From Nitrosotalea sp. (GTDB lineage: Archaea > Thermoproteota > Nitrososphaeria > Nitrososphaerales > Nitrosopumilaceae), in assembly GCA_023251795.1 (NCBI GenBank), contig JAHEYD010000003.1, positions 1 to 64,000 of the forward strand: a DNA stretch of 64,000 nt. The letters run 5' to 3'. Position 1 is the stretch's first letter. Each line of letters begins with the position of its first letter. This document shows, piece after piece, positions 52,101-60,706 of this stretch. A program made the position numbers and the translations under genes. Under the pieces are notes generated by a model, which did not search any database, was not told where the DNA came from, and saw nothing but the letters and a program-made list of their open reading frames with translations.

Positions 52101-52153
52101 GCAACGCACGACCATCTGAAGATGTTGTAGCGGTTTCATCGTTTGCTTACTAA
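49139..52153 (+). CDS. Tape measure protein with C-terminal lytic transglycosylase
   Basis: A 1004-residue protein that determines tail length and passes into the host envelope. Helical N-terminal half, hydrophobic stretches around residues 490-620 and a C-terminal SLT-type domain (about 826-945) with IIRQESGGKADAVSPKGAAG, the catalytic Glu in QESGG, GLMQIIPSTA and LALAAYNAGP. The domain would open peptidoglycan during DNA entry. Length predicts a tail of medium length for a myovirus. The start overlaps the frameshift product by four bases (ATGA). Confidence 0.9.
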   Translation: MNSTEQAVKYSIEFEDTETKRSSDKINSLLVRMSKMVEAVGIKAIEVKQKVIRSLTDMVTKMTEVFDMFRKKMLNIFSPIKALVGAVIGKFLEQLQLAYSKFQTLVEWLDKGWQRIRGNGITHLKNMFIMTEEQKRYNKELESSEKLVDKMREHWETIKETAKASVPVTAGLLASQDLFNLRNLPKMGFSDELIKSLPNMSRGIANERFMNPDDVLQAAVNLGRYNDKLKTNEELMRAALTTSADWAAAVDANITDVSNVMGKLNENYGVSNEQIEKMIPSYQKLAQMSGAPLKDILKSWGDIDIAMTSANVRGEEATDYMMRMTAVYSVLQKSGTDASVVMKTLTDVQQKGLTALSKDQSVITQLTQAMGMGPEAAHELAKKDPAQFFKILTKGMIDLRKSRGENIFQELMGTEWDIYVKGYQQRNLSIDEFLEKAFAQKGTVKGLQTTTGRLKQMAGDVSIWFRNMGTVVNEYVLDPFTEFIKTYWDKGKEAFGHLSKTTKDIVYGVSAAAMVAGLAKPVTKGILGILTAPFKLLGRGGGAAAAEKAAVSKGLSPIIKSFIFNPMAEAFEKLSVSPKFADSIFGAIFKGLGVSAKSAAKGAGLRGAILKGVFNALKGIGGQIEIFSGASTFGKGLNFIFEKVSLIAGAAMTVYEVMTKWSSAGGIQNIADALVGINGSMTTWKDRLQSVLESVIRLSDAIMKTLFGPISTLTGWLGGSSEDQIAAGKEGKVASTPLSRMVAKIFGKEDMLYTPPSPKTETSGGLSIKAIDAIYKMNAMATGQVAIPPGSTRTGKATSSRTGGGNWHTSTSATPARNKPLAGGKYDSIINAAAAQYNVDPKLLTAIIRQESGGKADAVSPKGAAGLMQIIPSTAMDLGITPEERFDPEKNVFAGAKYISQLLKQYGGNEELALAAYNAGPNAVNKYGGVPPYQETENYVSKIMAERAASASSPVQIDQTEVVSVLKDIYDVLAHNRLVQSSPTKTASNARPSEDVVAVSSFAY

Positions 52154-52162
52154 GGTGTAAAA

Positions 52163-52807
52163 ATGCCCGACTGGTCAATAACCACCCCATATGGTTCTAT
52201 AACTTCCACTTACCGTGGTGGTGGGGGTGCCAATTCAATTGGTGGTCCTATTGCCGGTAGTGGGATGCAACAATATAAGATCATAGATTTGGTTACTGGA
52301 ACTTCGTTTTCTTTCCACGCCATGCCTGATAGTATTAGTAGGTCAAAGAGTGCGTCTTGGCAATCCATAGATATACAGAGCAGATCTTCGCCGCTTCAAG
52401 GTTACGCTAACTCAGAACCACAGACTATTAGGGTAATGATACCAATATTCGCCTCTATAGAGCAGGGCGATGGCAGGACCCCAAGAGACGTAAAGGAAGC
52501 GTGCGATTTCTTCTTATCATTAGGGTACCCAGATTACCAGAGGGGAATCAAGCCGCCGCATAAGGTGAAATTTATAGCTGGCGAACAATTCTCCCTTGTA
52601 GGTATCGTCCCGAATATAGATATCGAATACCCCGGACCTTGGGATCCAACAACCGGGCTATCGCACAGAGCTAGGGTTACCTTCACTCTTCTTGAGGTTG
52701 ACGATGTTCCGAAAGATTATATGGAAGTTAGAAATGATGGGTTGGGTGCCTCCCAGAATTCCACTATGATTGAACGGATGGACTTCGAAGGCGAGCAAGA
52801 GTGGTAA
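52163..52807 (+). CDS. Baseplate/tube-cap protein of the CIS tube family (gp48/gp54-like role)
   Basis: A 214-residue protein with FHAMPDSISRSKSASWQSIDI, GRS-like SSPLQGYAN, and GYPDYQRGIKPPHKVKFIAG, the pattern of contractile-injection tube or cap proteins just after the tape measure. In T4 the corresponding positions are gp48 and gp54. It likely joins the tail tube to the baseplate hub. A Gly-rich N-terminal tail precedes the domain. Confidence 0.65.
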   Translation: MPDWSITTPYGSITSTYRGGGGANSIGGPIAGSGMQQYKIIDLVTGTSFSFHAMPDSISRSKSASWQSIDIQSRSSPLQGYANSEPQTIRVMIPIFASIEQGDGRTPRDVKEACDFFLSLGYPDYQRGIKPPHKVKFIAGEQFSLVGIVPNIDIEYPGPWDPTTGLSHRARVTFTLLEVDDVPKDYMEVRNDGLGASQNSTMIERMDFEGEQEW

Positions 52808-52870
52808 TAGCCACTAATATAGCTATCATACATTTCCAAACTAAAGGAAAACCAAAGGAAACGGCAAGAA

Positions 52871-53209
52871 ATGGCAATCGAAGAACTGGTACCAATATTC
52901 AGAGGTATACTGGCTCCCCAGAATTCTAGGTTTAAAAAGACGAACCTGCTCAGGGATGATAATGTGGAATGGTTCGAAACCTACGAATTTGGGGACGTGC
53001 CATACACCGACGTGGATATATACCACGAAGTGGGGCCGGGCGAAACAAGTAGGCTTGACCTTATTTCTTTCGAGTATTACGGGACGGTTGATTATTGGTG
53101 GCTCATAGCAGAAGCTAACGATATATACTTCCCTTTGACTGATGTGGTGGCGGGCATGACTCTCAGAATACCCCCACTAGAAGTGGCTTATAACAGAAAT
53201 GTCTCTTGA
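52871..53209 (+). CDS. LysM-like baseplate wedge protein (gp53/gpX-like)
   Basis: A 112-residue protein. The C-terminal half is a LysM-like or gpX-type fold: GETSRLDLISFEYYGTVDYWW, then a helix and a GMTLRIPP exit. T4 gp53 and P2 gpX contain such domains and sit in the baseplate. Stop and next start overlap. Confidence 0.65.
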   Translation: MAIEELVPIFRGILAPQNSRFKKTNLLRDDNVEWFETYEFGDVPYTDVDIYHEVGPGETSRLDLISFEYYGTVDYWWLIAEANDIYFPLTDVVAGMTLRIPPLEVAYNRNVS

Positions 53210-54452
53210 CCCAGAACGAATACCTTCCGCAAACAGCCCCTACGTTTACGCTTATATAGACGGTAGGCCATTAATCGCTAGAGGAGATCGCCCGCAGCGA
53301 CTCACTGGATTTAATTATATAAGAAACAACGATATTAGCGGAAACTGGTTGATATTATCGGTTTTTGACAATGAATGGCCGACAGTGGAAAGCATGCTCG
53401 TAGCTACTACTGATAAGAAACTAAGATTCCAATATGGGTATTCAAATGGTGTAATGTCCGAGGAAAAAGAAGCCCTTATCAATAATTACACCAAGGAATT
53501 CAAAACTAATGGTTTCGAACACCAGATAGAAGCGGTTTCTATGGGAGCTTCTTCGGAGGATAGGGAGAAATCAAGGGTCTTCCCAGAGTGCGCCGATAAA
53601 GACTACATGGATATCCATGAAATAGTTAAATTTATAGCCGACGAGAATGGTTGGGAATGTGATTACGATGAAACGGCTAAGGTAGAAAATAATGACGATT
53701 TAGAAAAAACTGAAATCCGTACCGCAAGGTGGCCGCAATTAAAGAAGAGGGACATGCAGTTTATTGTGGAAGATCTTCTTCCGAAAGCTCGGAGAAAATC
53801 AGACGGGAATTCAGATTACAAATTCTGGTTTGAAGATGGCATACCACCAAAGATACACTTCCATCCACCAAGATTTGAACAGAAAGCAAAAGACACTTAT
53901 ACTTTCATGTTTGGCGACAAATTATCGGAAGTTGTAAGCTGGAGACCGGAGCTTACTGGAACAGTAAACCTACGTTTGGGTGCTGGTGTGGCTGGTTGCC
54001 CATATATTGATTATCAGACAGGTGAGTTCAACGACGTTATAATTCACAACAATAACACCCAAGAAAAGACAGTTCTTGGCGGACCACTCACATTAGGTTC
54101 GAAAGTTTTGTCCGAAGAGTGGTACAACTTCTCTGAGCTTAAACCGGTTCGTGATGCTTCTCAAGCAGAGTTGGCTGCCCGTCACAGATACTTCATGATG
54201 TACAACTCAATCCAGAAGTCAACTATAACAGTTGTTGGAGATCCACAAATAAAAACCCACGTTGTTATAAGAGTTAACGTAGTGCTCCCTGACGGTAAGT
54301 TGGATTATTCTTCAGGATTGTGGTATGTTTTGAATGCTATTGATGAAATACACAACGGTGTTTACACAACCAAGATGGAATTAATAAGAAACGGTCTTCA
54401 AAATATGATTGGGGCCACAGGACAGGAAGCTAGAGGCACAATCAATGAGTGA
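53199..54452 (+). CDS. Baseplate hub protein (gp27 / gpD-like)
   Basis: A 417-residue protein in the hub position between LysM-like wedge and spike. It carries the layout of gpD/gp27-like hub proteins: two mirrored beta barrels (residues about 15-120 and 225-290, 320-400) around a helical module (RDMQFIVEDLLPKARRKS). It binds the spike trimer and the tube end. The stop overlaps the next start. Confidence 0.75.
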   Translation: MSLDPERIPSANSPYVYAYIDGRPLIARGDRPQRLTGFNYIRNNDISGNWLILSVFDNEWPTVESMLVATTDKKLRFQYGYSNGVMSEEKEALINNYTKEFKTNGFEHQIEAVSMGASSEDREKSRVFPECADKDYMDIHEIVKFIADENGWECDYDETAKVENNDDLEKTEIRTARWPQLKKRDMQFIVEDLLPKARRKSDGNSDYKFWFEDGIPPKIHFHPPRFEQKAKDTYTFMFGDKLSEVVSWRPELTGTVNLRLGAGVAGCPYIDYQTGEFNDVIIHNNNTQEKTVLGGPLTLGSKVLSEEWYNFSELKPVRDASQAELAARHRYFMMYNSIQKSTITVVGDPQIKTHVVIRVNVVLPDGKLDYSSGLWYVLNAIDEIHNGVYTTKMELIRNGLQNMIGATGQEARGTINE

Positions 54453-55500
54453 TCGGTCAAGACAACTTAAAGATGTAGCCAAAAAGAACAGCATGTACGG
54501 GTTCTTTCGTGGGATCGTAGAATTCAACATTGACCCACTTAAGCACGGAAGATGCAAAGTCAGGGTACCGGCTATCCACTCGACTGAAAAATCAACCCCG
54601 ACAGAGCAATTACCTTGGTGTGATTCCGCAAACTTCTTTGGTGGATTTCATGATGCAGGATCGGTTATCGTTCCTCCGGTTGGAGCTACGGTTTGGGTTG
54701 CTTTCGAGCAGGGAGATCCGTTATACCCGGTCTATTTCGGTACTTGGTGGAAGACCCCATCGGATACAAGAGAAATGCTCACAAAGACTGACCCCAACAC
54801 CAGAAAGACAATTCCTGAGCGACCGATCTCTATGGGTACTTGGGCTCAGACTCCGGGGCCGGAAGTACCGCAAGAATTTTTAGCGTCCCCGTACGATCCA
54901 ACTCTTCAAATTCTTCACAAAAGCGTCAAAGGACATACTGTTTTAGTAGAAGATCGGGACGGGTTCGAAGTTGTTAGGATAATAGATCGGTCAGGACAGG
55001 AAATTAGAATGTCCTGCCCGATAGATGATTTCTACAATAGCGACAACGCTCAACAAAGAGGAACTGATTCGGAGCGCGACGGTCAAAATACTGATTACCA
55101 AAAATTTGCTGGTGGAGCTTCTTCGGTAGAAGTAATTGGAACCAATGGTCAGGGGATCAAGATACAAGCTGCAGAGAACGCGGATTTTGTTGAGATAGTT
55201 TCCAAAGATGCAACTTCCCCACTTGTTCCTGAAGCTTCTGAAAACAAAGTTCGACTTTTCTTAAGTGCTGGTATGGGTCTTATAGAGCTTGTCGGTACTA
55301 AAGCAAACGAAGATATTGGGAAGATTGTTATTGACCTTAGCACCGGTAGAATGGAGATCAAGGCAACGTCGTTAGTATTTGATATCCCAGATGTTGAATT
55401 GAGATCTGAACAAGTAAAAATAACTGGAGATACGTCCATAGACGGTGACGTTGTGATACGTGGCGATATGACGGTGGCTGGAGATATTGTGGGTGGATAA
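54445..55500 (+). CDS. Baseplate spike protein (gp5 / gpV-like OB fold)
   Basis: A 351-residue protein. I choose ATG 54445 (GAGG 10 bases upstream; ATGAGTGA overlap) rather than the TTG at 54409. An OB fold spans residues about 14-100 (YGFFRGIVEFNIDPLKHGRCKV, GDPLYPVYFGTWW). The C-terminus is beta-helical (SIDGDVVIRGDMTVAGDIVGG). There is no lysozyme domain, unlike T4 gp5. The trimer forms the membrane-piercing needle. Confidence 0.85.
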   Translation: MSDRSRQLKDVAKKNSMYGFFRGIVEFNIDPLKHGRCKVRVPAIHSTEKSTPTEQLPWCDSANFFGGFHDAGSVIVPPVGATVWVAFEQGDPLYPVYFGTWWKTPSDTREMLTKTDPNTRKTIPERPISMGTWAQTPGPEVPQEFLASPYDPTLQILHKSVKGHTVLVEDRDGFEVVRIIDRSGQEIRMSCPIDDFYNSDNAQQRGTDSERDGQNTDYQKFAGGASSVEVIGTNGQGIKIQAAENADFVEIVSKDATSPLVPEASENKVRLFLSAGMGLIELVGTKANEDIGKIVIDLSTGRMEIKATSLVFDIPDVELRSEQVKITGDTSIDGDVVIRGDMTVAGDIVGG

Positions 55501-57821
55501 TGGCTATACAAGACGTAATTGATAGACACCTTTCTGACGAGGGTAAAAATCTTCGTTCAATAGTTGTTATTAGTGAAGAAGGCGACGCAGAAATTACGTC
55601 CAATGTGTATGTCCATTTCAGAAAATGTAAGATCGGTGATTTGTCCGTGTCTGGTAGTAGTGTAGTAGTCATTGAGGAATCTGAGATTTCTGGTGACGTA
55701 ACGGTTGACCCGAATTGTTCTGTCACCATGGACAGAACCACTATTACAGGGTCTGAAATAAATATCACTGATTCAAAAATCACACAGAAGAAATGTACGA
55801 TAAGTGCCAAGACTTCACTTTCCGGTTCATCGCTCGACGCTTACGCCAACGACCGGGACACCGCTGAGATTTCGCTCGAACTGAAAGATGGGTCGAAAGC
55901 TGAAATCAGAGAAGATACCTTCGATAATGTGGGAACTATTGTTTCTGTGAGTGGTGGGTCTTCTGCAGTTATTAGAAAACTAGACGCCATGGCTACCAAG
56001 AAATCCTTTGTCGCCACCGACCATTCTAAAATAGAAGTCTACGCGGGCGCGGTCGGTACTTCCGGTGCGGAATCGCTAGTGGAAGCTTCTGACTACTCGA
56101 AAGTTTTGCTCGCAAAAGTCGGGATGCCAGAAATAAACGTAAGCGGTCAAATTATTCTAGCTGAAAGTAACTCCACCGTCGATATTTTTGACTTACCAAG
56201 GGCTGTTTCTGACAGTAATGGATTAGTTTGTAATGATGGTGCAACGATAAATGTTGTAGGATTCTCCGATTTGGAGTCTCAGCAGCATACTTTGAAGGTT
56301 GAAAACGGAAAACTTTCGCTGAGATCGTCAACCGGGTACATTCATTCAATTAATGGCAACGCTATAAGGATGGACGGCGGCGAGATCGAGATAGATACTG
56401 TTGGTGATATTTACTCTGACGTAATCGCCACGGTTTTTTTAAATGACGATTCGAAGCTCAGGATGAAAAATATTGGGGAAATACTGAACGAAAAAGACAG
56501 AGCCGTAGATGCAAGAAATAACGTAACATTAGAAATAACAGGGTGTCCGTACGTTTTCTCGGAATCCATGGACGCGATCTTCATTGGTAGCAATGCAGTA
56601 TTAAAGTTAAAGAGTGTTGCATTGGTTGAGGGATTTACGCTAGCCGGTATTTACATGGGCGACGATTGTAGGATCGATATTTCAAGCTGCACGGAAATCA
56701 AAGGTCACGAAGGAGCGGGATTGGTAACTGGATCTCGTTGTATCGTAACAATAACTGACGTTGATAAAATAGATGGCGGTGGAAGAGGAATAAGGATGGA
56801 TGGTGGGTGCCATCTTAGAATGAATAACGTAGGAGCCATAGAAGGTATGGACTTTGGCGGTATATCAGTTGGTTCCGGTTCTACAATCGAAGCCATTGGC
56901 ATAGGATTAGTAACATCAAAGAATGGGCCATGTTTCAACCTTGACAGTAATACTTCTTTGAAGCTTTCTGATTTTGGGGTTGTGGAAATTTCTGATCAGG
57001 GTATCCCGTACGCTCGCGAAAAGGGTGTTATCTATGGTGGGTCAAACTGTTCTGTGACCCTCGAAGATGGTAACGAAGTCTACGTAAAAAACGGTGGTGG
57101 TACGGTTGCCGGTATAGACTTGGGATCTGGAGGAAAAATAATAGCCCGTGGGCTCACTAGGATTCATGGTAGTGATGCTTCTGGGATACGAGTTGATTCA
57201 GGTTATGTGGAAGTAACTGGAGTCGGGATCGTTTCTGGAAACGCGGGCGTTACCTTAACTGGCGGCTCACGTGGCGTTTTCTCTGGGGTGGACTCGTACG
57301 GCGGCGGAGATTATGGAGTAAGAGCCATTGACGGGTCGATTGCAGAAGTTATGGGAGGAACACTCAGCGGTGGGTTAGGTGCCGCCGTAGCGGAAAACGG
57401 CGGAAAGATTATAGTAACTGGAGCATCTTTACAAGGTTTGGCTATTTCAGTGTCTGACGGTTTAGTTGAAGCTTCTGGGTGTTCATGTAACGGGGACGTT
57501 TCGGTTACCGATGGTGTTTCTAATCTTGATTCATGTGCTATTACTGGTAATGTGGAAGTGAACCCCGGATCGGTTTCACTGAAGAATTGTTCCATTTCTG
57601 GAAACGCAGTTTTGACTAATGCTGCAGTCGAAGCATTATTAACTACTTGCTCTCAATGGACTATTACTACTTCGTCTTTATTGTTGCTCGGGTGCAGTGG
57701 GACGTTAGATTATGTATCCGGAGTGTGTATTCGTGCAGATAACGATGGTACTTTTGTGACGACGGCAGATACTACTGATATCAAGAACTTAACGTCGTTC
57801 GATACTACTTATATGGTGTAA
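55500..57821 (+). CDS. Large parallel beta-helix protein in the spike operon
   Basis: A 773-residue protein built of short repeats of about 20 residues (G-x-x-I-x-[I/V]-x-x-x-S/T-x-I-x-G) along its length, the hallmark of a right-handed parallel beta helix. It starts in the last base of the spike gene and ends two bases before the PAAR tip gene, so it may lengthen the central spike or be mounted on it. Beta-helix folds also occur in depolymerases, but no catalytic residues are visible. No signal peptide. Confidence 0.75.
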   Translation: MAIQDVIDRHLSDEGKNLRSIVVISEEGDAEITSNVYVHFRKCKIGDLSVSGSSVVVIEESEISGDVTVDPNCSVTMDRTTITGSEINITDSKITQKKCTISAKTSLSGSSLDAYANDRDTAEISLELKDGSKAEIREDTFDNVGTIVSVSGGSSAVIRKLDAMATKKSFVATDHSKIEVYAGAVGTSGAESLVEASDYSKVLLAKVGMPEINVSGQIILAESNSTVDIFDLPRAVSDSNGLVCNDGATINVVGFSDLESQQHTLKVENGKLSLRSSTGYIHSINGNAIRMDGGEIEIDTVGDIYSDVIATVFLNDDSKLRMKNIGEILNEKDRAVDARNNVTLEITGCPYVFSESMDAIFIGSNAVLKLKSVALVEGFTLAGIYMGDDCRIDISSCTEIKGHEGAGLVTGSRCIVTITDVDKIDGGGRGIRMDGGCHLRMNNVGAIEGMDFGGISVGSGSTIEAIGIGLVTSKNGPCFNLDSNTSLKLSDFGVVEISDQGIPYAREKGVIYGGSNCSVTLEDGNEVYVKNGGGTVAGIDLGSGGKIIARGLTRIHGSDASGIRVDSGYVEVTGVGIVSGNAGVTLTGGSRGVFSGVDSYGGGDYGVRAIDGSIAEVMGGTLSGGLGAAVAENGGKIIVTGASLQGLAISVSDGLVEASGCSCNGDVSVTDGVSNLDSCAITGNVEVNPGSVSLKNCSISGNAVLTNAAVEALLTTCSQWTITTSSLLLLGCSGTLDYVSGVCIRADNDGTFVTTADTTDIKNLTSFDTTYMV

Positions 57822-57822
57822 C

Positions 57823-58206
57823 ATGGTACCAACTCCTCCAATTGGGTATGAAGAAGGTGGTGGCACAATAGGTGCCGAGGAAGGTGGAGGTACTATAACC
57901 TATGAGGAGGGTGGTGGCGGTGGTGGTGTTCTTAAACAAGTTTTAACAGTTGGTGCTATTCTATTGCACGCCGCAATATCGACTGGCACGGTAGAAAGTG
58001 GTAGCCCATTATCGAAGATTAACGGCGTACCGGTTATAAGGCATGGTGATCCGGCTACATGTTCGATCCACGGGGAAACCACAGTAATAGCAACTACTTT
58101 ACTAGCTAAAGATTTAGGTTTAGCTATTGCTAGGGAAGAGGATACGACAGCATGTGGGGCTATTCTAACGGCGGCTGTTATTCCTGACGTTTGGAGTTCT
58201 GAATGA
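57823..58206 (+). CDS. PAAR spike-tip protein with Gly-rich repeats
   Basis: A 127-residue protein. The first 40 residues repeat EEGGGTI-type units. The rest is a PAAR-like domain: INGVPVIRHGDPATCSIHG and CGAILTAAVI, with His/Cys ligands for the zinc ion that stabilises the tip. PAAR proteins sharpen spikes of contractile injection systems. The stop overlaps the gp25-like gene by four bases. Confidence 0.8.
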   Translation: MVPTPPIGYEEGGGTIGAEEGGGTITYEEGGGGGGVLKQVLTVGAILLHAAISTGTVESGSPLSKINGVPVIRHGDPATCSIHGETTVIATTLLAKDLGLAIAREEDTTACGAILTAAVIPDVWSSE

Positions 58207-58730
58207 CTAAAATATTACCAAGAAGTTTAGCCACAACTTCCCCGGAGAAGTTAACAAATCGGGTTATAGGATCTGGTCCTAACTTCCCATTCCAATTTAC
58301 CGATAATGGGTCGGTTAAATCTGTTTTAGTAGCTTCTGGTCCGAAGAAAATAAACCAATCAATTTGGACAATCCTTTCCACAAGAAAAGGTGAGAGAGTC
58401 GGTAGACCAGCTTTCGGTTCAAATCTACAGAGATTGGTATTCGAACCAAACGATGATGTGTTATGGTCAAGACTGGAAGAATCGACCGCTGAAGCCCTTA
58501 GAATTTGGGAGAGAAGGATAAGAATTATCAGGGTAACAGCAATACCGCCGAGCGAAATGTCCCCTAATAAATTGGCTACTGCGTTGCAAACTAAAGAATA
58601 TATTGATTATATGAGAAGCGGCTCCATTGTTGGTATTTATGTAGAATATGTAATACTCAGAACCAATCAAGTCGGAAGCTTCGTCTACCCGTTCGTGCTT
58701 CAAACCGCCCCACTTTCGTACGGAGTATAA
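58203..58730 (+). CDS. Baseplate wedge protein (gp25 / gpW-like)
   Basis: A 175-residue protein with the gp25 lysozyme-like-family core: IWTILSTRKGERVGRPAFGS, LQRLVFEPND, and RIIRVTAIPP. In T4 gp25 seeds sheath polymerisation at the baseplate. It directly precedes the gpJ-like gene. Confidence 0.85.
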   Translation: MTKILPRSLATTSPEKLTNRVIGSGPNFPFQFTDNGSVKSVLVASGPKKINQSIWTILSTRKGERVGRPAFGSNLQRLVFEPNDDVLWSRLEESTAEALRIWERRIRIIRVTAIPPSEMSPNKLATALQTKEYIDYMRSGSIVGIYVEYVILRTNQVGSFVYPFVLQTAPLSYGV

Positions 58731-60281
58731 ATGAGTAACTTAAAATCACTAAACTATACAGATCGTGATATGGAAACCATCCTACAGTCGATGGTTTCTC
58801 AAATCCCTAATATCACTACCAAATGGACAGACTTTAACCCATCCGACCCCGGAATGGCAATCCTTGAGCTATTATCTTGGGTTCTGGAAAGTTTGCATTT
58901 CTACCAAGATCACCAAATTAACGAGGCGTTCCTACCAACAGCCAAAGAACGTAAGAATATTATAAATCTGTGCAAACTTATAGCTTATAGATTATCAGGT
59001 TCGGTATCATCTACCGCAATAGAAGAATTCTCAATTGATTCCCCATTGGCTTCCAAGGTAATAATACCAAAACATACGAGAGTATCAACCAAAAGTGACG
59101 ATGTAATTTATTTCGCTACTATCGAAGATGCATATATCCCGGTTGGTGAAACTTCCGTTTTGGTTTCTATTAGACAGGGCGTGGTTGCTACTGAGACTTT
59201 CAGGACTAATGGTCAACCAGAGCAGAAATTTACTCTATCAGAATCATCAGTTGATGCCCAATCAGTTGAGTTAGTAATCAATAGCGTAATTTGGACGCAG
59301 GTTGAATCGTTTGTTTCCTCCCAAGCTACTGATAATCATTATATAGTAAATATTGACCCATCAACTGGAAAGACTTATATACAACTTGGGGACGGATACT
59401 ACGGCAACATGCCTGCTTATTCTTCCGTAATAAATGTTAGTATTACTTATTTAGTTTCTTCCGGGTCGTCCGGTAACGTTGGCTCGAATGCTATCGTTAC
59501 ATTGATAGACAACTTACTAGATGAATTAAGCAACCCTGTTTCGGTTTCTGTTAATAATATTCAAGCAGCTACCGGTGGCGATGATTTGGAAACTATAGAA
59601 CATGCCAAGAAACAAGCTCCCGCAGAATTAGCCGCCCTTTACAGGGCAATGACTCGTGGTGATTTTATCGCTTTGTCCGAAGGCTTCCCCGGAGTCGGGA
59701 AGGCAAGTTGTTGGGGTGAGCAGGAAATAAACCCACCAAACTACGATCTGTTCAATTGGGTAATGGTTTGTATAGCACCTGAAAACGTAACTCGTAGCTC
59801 TTTAATCCAGACTGTGGATAATGGGGAACCTTCCGATGAATTGAAAAATGAGCTTCTTAGCTATTTGTACTCAAGGGCAACTATAACTACCAGAATAAAG
59901 ATGTTGTCAGTCACTTATGTACCAATAGATTTAGGTGTGACGGTTTATTATTCTAAAAATGCTTCCCCAATTAAAGTAAGAAATGACGTTGAAAACGCTG
60001 TTTTGGATTTCCTATCATTTGACAACGTTGAGTTTGGAAAAGAGTTAAGACTTTCCAATATAATAGCATTGGTAGACTCCGTAGACGGGGTTGAATATTG
60101 TGAGATCAATACGTTTTGTAGACACATTCTTTCCAATCCTTCGAACCCGCCTAGCGATATCCAGATAGCATATGATGAATTACCGTTTTTGTACGATTTC
60201 GCGATAACAATGACTCAAGAAGTTCCACAACCAATTCTACCGGAAATTTACCCTTGCCCCGGTGAGAACCCAATACCGTAA
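58731..60281 (+). CDS. Baseplate wedge protein (gpJ / gp6-like)
   Basis: A 516-residue baseplate J family protein: early DFNPSDPGMAILELLSW, LHFYQDHQINEAFLPTA, central VSSGSSGNVGSN and ATGGDDLETIEHAKKQAP, later TRGDFIALSEGFPGV. It forms the wedge ring. Starts immediately after the gp25-like stop. Confidence 0.9.
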   Translation: MSNLKSLNYTDRDMETILQSMVSQIPNITTKWTDFNPSDPGMAILELLSWVLESLHFYQDHQINEAFLPTAKERKNIINLCKLIAYRLSGSVSSTAIEEFSIDSPLASKVIIPKHTRVSTKSDDVIYFATIEDAYIPVGETSVLVSIRQGVVATETFRTNGQPEQKFTLSESSVDAQSVELVINSVIWTQVESFVSSQATDNHYIVNIDPSTGKTYIQLGDGYYGNMPAYSSVINVSITYLVSSGSSGNVGSNAIVTLIDNLLDELSNPVSVSVNNIQAATGGDDLETIEHAKKQAPAELAALYRAMTRGDFIALSEGFPGVGKASCWGEQEINPPNYDLFNWVMVCIAPENVTRSSLIQTVDNGEPSDELKNELLSYLYSRATITTRIKMLSVTYVPIDLGVTVYYSKNASPIKVRNDVENAVLDFLSFDNVEFGKELRLSNIIALVDSVDGVEYCEINTFCRHILSNPSNPPSDIQIAYDELPFLYDFAITMTQEVPQPILPEIYPCPGENPIP

Positions 60282-60291
60282 GGAGAAATAA

Positions 60292-60699
60292 ATGGCAAAC
60301 ACACTATATGATGGAGCCCGAGAGAGATTTCTAACCGGGCAAATCAACTGGTCAGGAGACAACATCAAGGCCGTTTTGGTTGACCTTGGTAACTATTCAC
60401 CAAACTTCGCTACCGATGTTTATTTGTCTTCTATTCCTGTCATAGCTAGAATTGCAACTTCCGGGAACCTAGCCGGAAAGACTGTAACTGGAGGAATAGC
60501 AGACGCCAACGACGTAACGTTTACATCTGTAACAGGAGCAAGTTGCGAAGCGCTTGTTTTGTACATGGATTCTGGGTCTGCTGCTACTTCACCGTTGCTT
60601 GTTTATATAGACACCGCTACTGGACTTCCGATAACTCCAAACGGCGGTAACATTATAGTTCAGTGGAGTAATGCAGCGGGCAAAATCTTCAAGTTGTAA
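60292..60699 (+). CDS. Conserved virion structural protein
   Basis: A 135-residue protein of a family I recognise from many tailed phages (NTLYDGARERFLTG, DNIKAVLVDLGNY, GLPITPNGGNIIVQW, KIFKL at the end). It is usually found near tail fibre or baseplate genes and is predicted to be a small beta-sandwich. Exact position in the virion unknown. Confidence 0.7.
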   Translation: MANTLYDGARERFLTGQINWSGDNIKAVLVDLGNYSPNFATDVYLSSIPVIARIATSGNLAGKTVTGGIADANDVTFTSVTGASCEALVLYMDSGSAATSPLLVYIDTATGLPITPNGGNIIVQWSNAAGKIFKL

Positions 60700-60706
60700 A
60701 TAGCGT

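Noticed and set aside
57823-57940. DNA tandem repeat (GAAGGTGGAGG-like) as a mini-satellite or CRISPR-like array
   Set aside because: It encodes the Gly-rich tail of the PAAR protein, with irregular units and no spacers.
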